From Acidobacteriota bacterium (GTDB lineage Bacteria > Acidobacteriota > Thermoanaerobaculia > Multivoradales > J023), in contig JAJCXR010000048.1 in NCBI GenBank assembly GCA_029263315.1, positions 62,001 to 126,000 of the forward strand: a stretch of 64,000 nt of DNA. The letters are read 5' to 3'. Below are positions 35,486-47,400 of this stretch, in pieces (within the stretch, counting starts at the first letter, position 1; each line of letters starts with the position of its first letter). Both the position numbers and the translations under genes were made by a program. The notes beneath the pieces were generated by a model. It did not search any database. It worked only from the letters and a program-made list of their open reading frames with translations, and was not told the DNA's origin.

Positions 35486-38400
35486 ATGCGGTCGCCCCGC
35501 ACAGGGTCGTCCCGCCGCCGACCCTTACTCTGCGGCCTCTTGCTCCTGTTGATCAGCGGATCTGCGGTTGGACCGCTGCGGGCGGGCACCGAGCCGCCAC
35601 CTGAGCCCGACGAGGCGGATCTCATCGTCACCCAAGAAGCGGACGGCGAGACGGTGGCGGCCGGAGGCCGGCTGACCTACACCATCACCGTCGCCAACAA
35701 TGGCCCCGCCGACGCCACCGAGGTGGTGGTGACCGACACCTTGCCCGCCAATACCACCTTGGTGGCCAGCCAGGGTTGCGTCGAAGACCCCACGGCCCAG
35801 CCGGAATGCGGCCTCGGCACCTTGGCGGCGGGGGCCATGAGCTCGTTCACCCTGACCGTCGACGTGCCCCAGGACGCGGTGGGTATCCTCACCAACGTCG
35901 CTGAAGCGGCCACCGCCACCACCGACCCCAACCTCGGTAACAACGATTCTACGTTGCTCACCGGCGTTCTGTTGGAAAGCGATCTCGGAATCCTGATCAG
36001 TGACGCCCCCGATCCGGTGGTGGCCAGCGGCACCATCACCTACACCATCGAAGTGGTCAACAACGGTCCGTCCGATGCCAGCGGCGTGCAAGTGACCGAC
36101 GCCCTGCCGGAGGGCGTCGTCATCGCCTCCAGCAACGGCTGCGCTGAAGATCCCAATGCCTCCCCCACCTGCACCTTGGGAGATCTGGCGGCCGGGGACT
36201 CCACCACCTACAACCTCGATGTGCGGGTCGACCCCGGCACCGTCGGGGGGCTCGACAACACCGTCGTCGTCAGCTCCTTGGCCGCTGATCCCAACGAAGC
36301 CAACAATACCGCCGCCCAGACCACCACCGCCTTTGCCGAAGCGGACCTCGACGTCAGCCTGAGCTCCGACCCGGATACGGTGGTGGCCGGTGAGACCATG
36401 GTCTACACCATCTTCGTCGACAACGATGGGCCCTCCCATGCCACCAACGTGGTGGCCAATCTGTTGCTGCCCCCCGAGCTCAGTTTGGTTTCCACCAGCG
36501 GTTGCGCCGAGGACCCGATGGCCTTCCCCGCCTGCAGCCTCGGCGATCTGGTGACCGGCGGTACCGCTTTCTACCAGGTGACGGTGCAGGTTGCCGCTTC
36601 GACCCTCGGGCCGGTGACGGCGGAAGTCTTCGTCAACAGCGAGGCCACCGACCCCGACAACGGCAACAACCATACCGACTTCGACAGCACGGTGATCAGC
36701 GAAGCGGATTTGCGGGTCAGCAAGACGGATGAGGTGGTGACGGCGGTGCCCGGTGAAAGCGTCACTTATGTCATCGGGGTGCACAACGACGGCCCCAGCG
36801 ACGCCATCGACATCGACGTGGTGGACCCTTTCCCGGCGTCCCTCGATTGCATCTGGCAATGTGCCCCAGAGGAGGGCGCCAGCTGTAGCGGTGGTCAAGT
36901 GCAGGCCGATCTCCTGGACACCATCGCCCTGCCGGCGGGCCTCGGCGTCACCTACACGGCGGTTTGCCAAATCGATTCGGCGGCCAGCGGCACCTTGGCC
37001 AACACGGTGCGCATCTCCTATCCCGGCATCGACCCCGATCTCCTGGACAACGTCGCCTCAGATCTCGACACGGTGCTCGCCGGGCGGGCCGACCTCAGGC
37101 TCAGCAAGAGCGACGGCATCACCTTGACCGCCCCGGGCCAGATCGTCACCTACACCGTAGTGGTGAGCAATGACGGTCCCAGCGACGCCCCGGGCTCGAG
37201 GGTCACTGACAGTCTGCCCGACGACCTCGACAACATCACCTGGACCTGCACCTCCAGCCTCGGATCCAGCTGTACCGGCAGCGGTGTCGGCGATCTCGAC
37301 GACACCGTCAACCTCGCCGCCGGCGGCCAGCTGACCTATCTCATCTCGGGCACCGTGCGCGCCGAGGCCAGCGGCAACTTGGTCAACAGCGCTCAGGTGA
37401 GCCTCGCCGAAGGGTTGACCGATCCCAACCTCAACAACAACAGCGACACGGACTTCGACACCGAGATCACCGATCAGCAGGCGGACCTGCGGGTCGCCAA
37501 GACCGACAATGTCGTGGCTGCGACCCCGGGAGGTAGCGTCACCTACAGCATCGTGGTGACCAACGACGGGCCTCAGGCGGTGGACGATGCCCGCGTCGTC
37601 GACACCTTTGCCGCCGAGCTGAGCTGCATTTGGAGCTGCCAGCCCTCGGCCGGTGCCTCCTGCCCCCCCGGTCAAGTGGCGGGGGATATCGATCACCTCA
37701 TCGACTTGCCGATGGGCGGCAGCGCCACCTTCACCGCTCAATGTGCCATCGACGCCGCTGCCGTCGGCAGCTTGAGCAATACGGTCACCGTCACTCCCCC
37801 CGTGGCGGTGCTCGACCCGGATCTCATCGACAACAGTGCCTCGGACCTCGACACGGTGCTCAGCGGCCGTGCCGACCTGCGCATCACCAAAACCGACAAC
37901 AGCACCCTGACCGCCCCTGGACAAACCTTGACCTACACCCTGCAAGTCTTCAACGACGGGCCCAGCGACGTGCTCGGGGCACGTGTCCAGGATGCCTTCT
38001 CCAGCGCCATCGAGGAAGTTCTGTGGACTTGTACGGCCACCGGCGCCTCCACCTGCAGCGCCGCCGGCAGCGGAAATATCGACGACAGCACCCATCTGCT
38101 GGCCGGTGATCACTTCACCTACGTCGCCACCGGGGTGGTGGCCGCCGACGCCTCCGGTACCCTGCTCAACAGCGCCACGGTGACGGCCCCGGAAGGGGTA
38201 GACGATCCCAATTTCAACAACAATACCGCCATCGACTTCGACACCGTGGTCACCGATACACTGGCGGATCTCTCGATCAGCAAGACCGACGGCGTCACCC
38301 AGGCCACACCGGGCGGTGAGGTGACCTACACCCTGGTGGTGAGCAACGACGGGCCCAACGCCGTGCTCGGAGCCTTGGTCGAAGACATCTTTCCGCCTGA

Positions 38401-41400
38401 GGTGGCGTGCATTTGGACCTGCCAGGGAACCGGCGGCGCCCAGTGCGCCGCCGGGCAAGTGGCAGGAGACATCAGCCAGACGGTGGACTTGCCCGTCGCC
38501 GCGGTGGCCACCTTTGTCGCCGTTTGCCAGATCGACGCCGCCGCCGCCGGGACCTTGAGCAATACCGCCACGGTCACCGCACCGCCCGGTGCGGTCGATC
38601 CCGACCCCCTGGACAACAGCGCCGCCGACCTCGATACGGTGCTCAGCGGCAGAGCCGATCTGTCGATCAGTAAAACCGACAATCTCACCATCACCTCGCC
38701 CGGCGAAGAGATCACCTACCTGATCACAGTGCGCAACGAAGGTCCCAGCGATGTGCTGGGGGCCCAGGTCAGCGACAGCTTCCCCGAGCAGCTGGAGGAC
38801 GTCAGCTGGACGTGCACGGCGGGGGGCGGCGCCAGCTGTCCGGCCGGCGGGGTCGACGAAATCGCCGCCTCCGTGGATTTACCGGCCGCTGCCAGCTTGA
38901 TCTTTCAAGCCAGCGCCAGCGTCGTCGAGGGGGCCATCGGGCCATTGCAGAACACCGCCACGGTGACCCTGCCGGAAGGGGTCAGCGACCCGGACCTCAA
39001 CAACAATACGGCCATCGACTTCGATACCGAGCTCAGCGACCTGCGGGCCGATCTCACCATCTCGAAAACCGACAACACCACCAGCGCCATTCCCGGCGGT
39101 ACCGTGACCTACACCATCGAGGTCAGCAACGGGGGTCCCGCGGCAGTGACCGGAGCGCGGGTGGGTGACATCTTCCCCAACACCTTGAGTTGCCTGTGGA
39201 GCTGCGCCGCCAGCGGTGGCGCCCAATGCACCGCCGGGCAAGTGGCGGGCGATATCGATCACCTGGTGAACCTGCCGGTGGGCGCCAGCGCCATCTACAC
39301 CGCCCTCTGCACCATCGATGGCGACGCCGCCGGGACCCTGGGCAATACGGCGACCGTGACCGCACCGCCGGAGGTCTTCGATCCCAACTTACTCGATAAC
39401 AGCGCCTCCGACCTCGACACCGTCCTGCAATCGCCGCAAGTGGACCTCAGCCTGCAACTGGACGACGGCGTCGAGCAGGCGGTGCCCGGCCAGCCTCTGA
39501 CCTACACCCTGACGGCGCGCAACGACCCGTCTCTTTTTGCTCTGGTCAAGCTCGATGACGCTCTGGCCCTACTGCGTCTCGAGCCGCGCAGTGGGCGGGG
39601 CGAGCTTGTCGAGCGGTGGCCGTCAAGTGCCTGTGAGCGGCTGTACTTCGATGAGGACGGCAAGCCTCACAACAGGTGCCTGGCACCTATTGATACATCT
39701 ATTGATACATCGGCAGAAATCTCTGCCCAAGTACCTGCGGAGTCTCCTCCACATGATCCGAGCGAGCCACTGTGGCATCCCCTAAGGGATGAGACGGTGA
39801 CCTGGGAGCAGGCCATCGACAAGGCCGGTTCTGCAGTGGACGTGCTGGTCTTTCGACGGCTGGATGCTGCCTGTCGGGCTGATTTGGAGTGTGCTTTGCC
39901 ACCCTTGGTCGAGCATCGTAGCCCCTTCGTCATGCAGGACAATCTACGGAGCGATTCCATGGAGCTGCTGGACCTGGCCTTCGCGCCTTTGCCCCCGGGC
40001 CTGGCCGGCGTGCACGTCGAGTCCCTCTTCCCGTCCGTTCTCGGCTGCCAGTGGAGGTGCCAGGCCAACCAGAATTCGGCCTGTACCGCCGGGCCGGTGG
40101 TGGGCGACATTCGGGACACTGTCAACCTTTCCAGCGGTGGCCAGCTGGTCTACACCGCCGTGTGCGACCTGGCCTCCAACGCCGTCGCGGTGTTGCAAAC
40201 CGACAGCCTAGAAGTGCAAGCCCAGATCATCGCCCCCGCCGGGGTCGAGGACTCGGACGACAGCAACAACAGCGCCAGCGATAGCGATAGCTTGACGCCG
40301 CGGGGCGATCTGGCGGTGAGCAAATCCGACGGCCGTAGCTCGGTGGCGCCGGGGGAAGGTCTCACCTACACCATCCAAGTGGTCAATCCGGGGCCCAGCG
40401 ACGTCAGCGGCGCGCTGGTCAGCGACGACCTCACCTCCCTGCCCTTGCACAACGTCTTCTGGACCTGCACCGCCTCCGTCGGCTCCGTATGCAGCGCCGC
40501 CGGGGTCAACACCCTGCAAGACACCGTATCCCTCGCCGCCGGTGGCACCTTGACCTTCTTGGCCAGCGGCGTGGTCAACGGCGACGCCAGCGGCAGCCTG
40601 GTCAACAGCGTCACGGTGACGGCCCCCGAAGGCTTCGTCGATCCCATCGCCAACAACAATACGGCCTTGGATTTTGATACGGCCATCGCACCGCGGGCCG
40701 ACCTGGCCATCGCCAAGAGCGACGGCGTCACCAGCGCCATCCCCGGCGGCACCCTCAGCTACGTTCTGACGGTGGCCAACGGCGGGCCCGGTGACGCCCT
40801 CGGCGCCCAAGTGCGCGATGTCTTCCCCGCCAGCCTCGAAGGCATCACTTGGAGCTGCCTGGCGAGCCCGGGATCCACTTGCACCGCCAGCGGCGAAGGG
40901 CATCTGCTGGATACGGTCAACCTGCTGGCCGGCGGGCTTCTGACCTACACCGCCGAGGCCAACATCGCCCCCGGGGCCCGCGGCACCCTGGCCAATACGG
41001 CCACCGTCAGCGCCCCCTTCGGCACCGTCGATCCCAATCCCAACGACAACAGCGCCAGCGACTTCGACACCGTCCTCACCCCACGGGTCGATTTGACGAT
41101 CAGCAAGAGCGACGGCGTCACCATCGCCGTCCCAGGCCAATCCGTCACCTACACCCTGATGGCCAGCAACGCCGGTCCTTCCGACGCCTTGGCGGCGCGG
41201 GTAGACGACATCTTCGCCGATAGCTTGAGTTGTCTGTGGACCTGTGTCGGTAGCGGTGGCGGTGTCTGCACCCCAGGCCAGGCGGCCGGTGACATCCAAG
41301 ACACGGTGGATTTGCCGGTGGCCGCAAACGTCACCTACACCGCCATCTGCGATATCGATGGCGCGGCGCGGGGGCAGCTCACCAACACGGCGACCATCAC

Positions 41401-44400
41401 CGCCGCCGCCGACAGCCTCGAGCTGCGTCCCGGCGACAATTCCGCCTCCGATCTCGACACCCAACTAGCGCCGCAGGCGGACCTAGGGATCCTCAAGAGC
41501 GACGGCCGCTTCAGCGCCACCCCCGGCGAGCCCTTGACCTACGAAATCACCGTCGACAACGCTGGTCCCAGCGACGTCACCGATGTGCGGGTCGTCGATT
41601 TGTTGCCCGAGGCCCTGCTCAACCCGCTGTGGACCTGCCAGGCCGACCACGGCGCCAGCTGCGTCACCGCCGGCGCGGGGGACCTCTCCGAGCGGGTCGA
41701 TTTGCCCGCCGCCTCCAGCCTGAGGTTCAGCCTCAGCGGTCAGATCGACCCCGGGGCCAGCGGCACCTTGAGCAACACCGCCAGCCTACAAATGCCCGGT
41801 GATGTCAGCGACCCGGACACCAGCAACAACAGCGCCAGTGACGACGATACCGTCCTGGTGCCCACGGCCGACCTGGGAATCAGCAAGAGCGATGGAGTGA
41901 CCGTCGCTACCCCCGGACGGCAGATTACCTACACCCTCGAGGTGGTCAACGAGGGGCCCAGCGACCTGCAGGGTGCCTTGGTGACCGACAGCCTGGCGGC
42001 CGACTTGTCGTGCCGGTGGACCTGCCTGGGGAGCGGTGGAGCCCTCTGCGCAGCCGGCCCGACAAGCGGTGACTTGAACGACAGCCCCGACCTACCGGTG
42101 GCCAGTCGCGCCACCTACACCGCCATCTGCGACATCGCCAGCACAGCCAGCGGCGCCCTGGCCAACACCGCCTACGTCAGCGTGCCCGACGGAACCGTCG
42201 ATCCGCGGCTGCTCAACAACAGCGCCTCCGATCTCGACACGGTGCTCCTCGGTGAGGCGGATCTCCACATCAGCAAAAGCGATGGACTCACCGCCGCCAC
42301 CCCCGGCGACGCCATCGTCTACACCCTGGTGGTGGGTAACGACGGTCCCAGCGACGTGCTCGGCGCTCAGGTTTCCGACCTCTTGCCAGCCGGGCTCGAC
42401 TGTTCCTGGAGCTGCTTGGCCGACGGTGCGTCCACTTGCTCTGCCGGACCCATCCACGGCAACCTGGTGGATCATGCCGATCTACCGGCCGGCAGCAGTG
42501 TCACCTACAGCGCCCAATGCACCATCGACGCCGGTGCCGGCGGCACCCTGTCCAACACAGCTACGGTGATGCCGCCTGCCAACGTCGTCGATCCAAATCC
42601 CAGCGACAACAGCGCCACCGATGGCGACACCGTCTTGGTGCCCAGCGCCGACCTGCGCATCACGGTGAGCGATGGCGTCGATGCGGCGATCCCTGGAGAG
42701 GACTTGACCTACACCCTGGTGGTCACCAACGACGGGCCCAACAGTGTTCAAGGGGCCCGCGTCGAAGACCTCTTCCCCGACGCCCTGACCTGCCTCTGGG
42801 GATGTGTCGGCGGCAACGGCGGTACCTGCACCCCAGGCCAGGTGAGCGGCGACCTCATCGATACGGTGAGTCTGCCGGTCACCGGCACCGCCACCTACAC
42901 CGCCCAATGCCAAATCGACCCCGCCGCCACCGGTGACCCCGACGATCACACCCTGCGCAATAGCGCTTCGGTGGTGACTCCGCCCGGCGTCGAAGACGGG
43001 ACCCTCGCCAACAACACCGCCTCCGACCTGGACACCGTGCTGACCCCACAAGCCGACTTGGCAATCAGCAAAAACGATGGCCTCACCACCGCCACACCCG
43101 GGGAGAGCTTGACCTACCGCATTGTGGTCAGCAACCCCGAGGGTCCCAGCGCCATCGGCGATGTCGAAGTCAGCGATCAAGTGCCCGCCGTCCTGAGTTG
43201 CAGCTGGACCTGCGTCGCCGAAGGCGGCGCCCAATGCAGCGCCGGCCCCAGGCTGGGGGACCTCCTCGACGCCCCCTTCCTGCCCCCCGGTGGTCGCGCC
43301 ACCTACGACGGCGACTGCGGCATCGATCCCCTGGCCACCGGCACCCTGAGCAATACCGCCAGTTTGCAGGTGTCCGGCTCGAGCAGCGACCCCGACGCAA
43401 GCAACAACACCGCCACCGATGACGACACCGTCCTGGTGCCGCAGGTGGACTTGTCCGTCACCCTCGATGACGGTCAGAGCAGCGCCGTGCCCGGCAGCGA
43501 TCTCGAATACACCCTGACGGTGCGCAACGAACCCCCCGTCTTCGCCTTGACACAACCTTCCAACGGCGCCCCCGAGCTGCTGCGGCTACATCCCAACTCG
43601 ACCGACATCGAGTCCCTGGGATTCCTGCCGTCGTCCCATTGCCAAGGGCTGAGCCGTCGCCCCGATGGTTTGTTGGAGAGCCTGTGTCAAGACACCGAGG
43701 GCCAATGGCGAGCCTTCGTCCTCTCCGGGGCAAGTCTTGCGCAGGTGCCTGGCACCACTATTTCGGAGCCTGGTTCGCAGGTGCCTGGCACCGTCCCGCA
43801 GGTGCCTGGCACCACTTTGGGCAACGCTTTGGAAGCGTCTCCGCAGGTGCCTGGCACCTATTCGAAGGCTGTTCCACAGGTGCCTGGCACCTATTCCAAG
43901 GCTGGCGACGGGAATTCCGGCGAGCCCGTCGCTTGGGTGATCCTCGAGGTGCCGAACGTGCAAGCGGCCCGGGTGCAGAGCGTCCTGCCGTCGAGCCTCG
44001 ACTGCACTTGGAGCTGCCTGGCTGCCGGGGGCGCCAGCTGCGCTTCCGATCCGGTGCCGGGCGACTTGGACGACAGCGTCGACATCGGAGTGGGCGCCGT
44101 GCTCACCTACACGGCGTCGTGCCGCATCGCCCCCGAGGCGACGGGGGACTTGATTTTGACGGCGCGGGTGGTGGCTCCGCCGGAGGTCGTGGAGCTCGAT
44201 CCCTCGAACAACAGCGACAGCGATGTTGATGGCCTGACCCCCACCGCCGACCTGCAGCTCAGCAAGACGGACGGTGTCACCACGGCGGTACCCGGCGAGG
44301 GCGTCGTCTATACCCTGGTGGCCAGCAATCCCGAGGGCCCCAGCGATCTCCGAGATGCCACTTTGACAGATCTCTTCCCCGCCGTCCTGGATTGCCTGTG

Positions 44401-47400
44401 GACCTGTGAAGGCTCCGACGGCGGACGCTGCACGCCGGGGCAAGAGGCTGGGGACATCGCCGATCTGGTGGATCTGCCGGTGGGCGCTTCGGCCACCTAC
44501 ACGGCCCAATGTCTGATCGCCAGCCATGCCAGCGGCGTTCTGGCCAACCATGCCGAGCTGACCCCACCGGCGGGCGGCATCGATCTGGTGATGAGCAACA
44601 ACAGCGCTTCCGACCTCGACACGGTGCTGCGGCCACAGGCTGACCTGAGCATCAGCAAGACGGACGGCGTCGATGTCGCGACCCCCGGAGGCACGGTGAC
44701 CTACGACATCGTGGTACGGCATTTGGCGGGCCCCAGCGACGTGGTGGGGGCCCGCGTAGAGGACACCTTCCCCGAGGTCTTGGACTGCCTGTGGACCTGC
44801 GCCCCCCAGGGCGGTGCCAGCTGCGCCGCCGGCCAAGTGAACGGCGACCTCGTCGACCTGGTGAACCTGCCCGTCGGTTCCCAGATTGTTTACCAAGCCC
44901 TTTGTCAAGTGGACCCCGAGGCCAGTGGCAGCCTGAGCAATACCGCCACCGTGACACCGCCCAACGGTACCGACGATGTCGATCTCAGCAATAACAGCGC
45001 CAGCGACCAGGACACGGTGCTGATCCCGCGGGCCGATCTCAGCGTCGGCAAGGACAACGGCACGACGACGGTGATCCCCGGCCAAGAGGTGTCGTACGAC
45101 ATCGTGGTGCGCAACGACGGCCCCAGCAGCGTCAGCGGCGCTGTGGTCGAGGACGTGCTGCCGCAGCTGCTCGAAGAGTGCCGCTGGACCTGCACCGCCT
45201 CCGTCGACGCCTCGTGCACCGCCGGTCCGGTGCTCGGCGACGTGCTGGACACGGTGCAGCTGCCCAGGGGCGGCCAGGTGAGCTATGACTTGACCTGCAC
45301 CTTGGCGGACGATGCCACGGGGCAGCTGCTCAACAGCGCCACCGTCGCCGTGCCCGACGGCGTCACCGATCCCGATGGCAACAACAATACGGCCACCGAC
45401 CTCGACGACGTCCTGCTGCTCGATGCCGACCTGGTGCTCACCAAGAGCGATGGCGTCACAAGCGCCACACCGGGGGGCACCCTCACCTACACCTTGGTGG
45501 CCAGCAACCCAAATGGTCCCGCCGATCTTGCAGGCGTTCGCCTGACGGACGCCCCCCCTGCCGCCTTGGGCTGCTCTTGGAGCTGCGTGGCGACGCCGGG
45601 AGCCACCTGTGGGGCGCAGTCACCGGGCAGCGACTTGGACGACCTGGTCGATCTGGCGGTGGGCAGTCAAGTGACCTACAGCGGTCTCTGTCAGATCGAT
45701 CCAACCGCCCGCGGCACCTTGAGCAACACGGCGCAGCTCACCTTGCCGGTGGGCGCCTCAGATCCCGACTTGGCCAACAACAGCGCCAGCGATACGGACA
45801 CCACGCTCCTGCCCCAGGCCAATCTACAGCTCAGCAAGAGCGACGGCCTCACCTCGGCGGTGCCCGGTGAGACGATCGTCTACCGCATCGAGCTGACCAA
45901 TCCCGGCCCCAGCGCCCTCTTCGAGGCGACGGTGAGCGATGTCTTCGCCGACTCCCTGACCTGCGCCTGGAGCTGCGTCACCAGCAGCGGTGGTGCGACC
46001 TGTGACGGCGTCGGTGGCGACGGCGATCTGCTCGACAGCGTCGACCTGCCGGTGGGCTCGAGCCTAACCTACGACGCCGGCTGCACCATCGACGACCGGG
46101 CCAGTGGCACCCTGCTCAATACGGTGGTGGTCGACTCGGAGGCCGGCATCTTCAACGCCCGCGACGACGACACCGTGCTGCGACCAACGGCGGATCTGAG
46201 CATCAGCAAAAGCGACGGCGTCAGCAGCGCCGTGCCCGGCCAGAGCGTCACCTACTCCATCCAAGTGCGCAACGATATCGGACCCAGCGCCATCGTCGGC
46301 GCCACCGTGCAAGATCTCTTTCCCAGCAGCCTCACCTGCACTTGGAATTGCACGGCGGAGGACGGTGCCAGCTGCGCCGAGGGGAGCCAGGGCGGTGACC
46401 TGGTGGACAGCATCGAGCTGGCGGTCGGCAGCGGTGTCACCTACACGGCGGGCTGCCTGATCGCCTCCTCGGCCAGTGGCAGCGTCAGCAATACCGCCAC
46501 CGTCAGCCTGCCGACGGCAGGGCACGATCCCAATCCCGGCAACAACAGCGCCACCGATGTCGACAGCCTGGTGCGCTCCCATGACCTCTCCCTCAGCAAG
46601 AGCGGTGAGCCAGCCTCGGTCTACCCGGGAGGAACGCTGACCTACACCCTGGCGGTCTTCAACGGCGGCCCCTCGGACGCGCCGTCGGTCAGCCTGCTGG
46701 ACATCCTGCCCGAGGACATCGATTTTGTGACCGCCACCAGCAGTGGCTTCAGCACCGGCTCCAGCGCCGGCCTGTTGTTCGGCGACGGCTTCGAAAGCGG
46801 TGGCCTGAGTGCCTGGGGAGCCGATGGCGGGGCACCGCCGGCGCCCCCCGAGGGGCCCTGCACGAGCTCCGACGGCTCCCTCAGCTGCAACCTCGGGGGC
46901 CTGGGCTCCGGACGCACCGGGACGCTCACCTTGGTCACCCGCGTCCGCCCCCTCACACCGTCGGGGGAGGTGATCAACCAGGCCACGGTGAGCACCGTGG
47001 GCAATGACCCCAATAGCTCCAACAATACCGCCACCGCCATCACCTCCATCCTGCTGGGCGACACGGATATCGGCATCGCGATGGAAGACGACCCGGACCC
47101 GGTGCTGGCCGGTGAGGATCTGTTCTACACCTTGACGGTCACCAACCATGGCCCCGCCGTCGCCACCGGGGTCACGGCGGTCGACAACCTGCCCCCCGAG
47201 GTCACCTTGGTGAGCGCCACGCCGCAGGTCGGCAGCTGCGGCGCCGATGTCGGCGTGGTGACCTGTGAGCTCGATGAGTTGGAGAACGGTGCCAGCGTGG
47301 AAATTCAGCTCTGGGTCCTGGTGAACGGCGACGCCACCTCCGCCTTGACCAACCGAGCCAACGTCTTCGCCCAGCAAGTCGATCCCAACCCCATCAACGA

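Noticed and set aside
35525-36970. 481-codon minus-strand frame and many similar long antisense frames opposite the DUF11 giants
   Set aside because: Gly/Val/His/Asp-rich sequences arise from the reverse complement of repetitive high-GC DUF11 codons; the plus-strand frame carries all domain evidence.
36704-39436. Periodic repeats considered as a possible CRISPR array or satellite
   Set aside because: The period is hundreds of bases and codon-phased, with divergent copies encoding DUF11 domains; there is no short conserved repeat with unique spacers.
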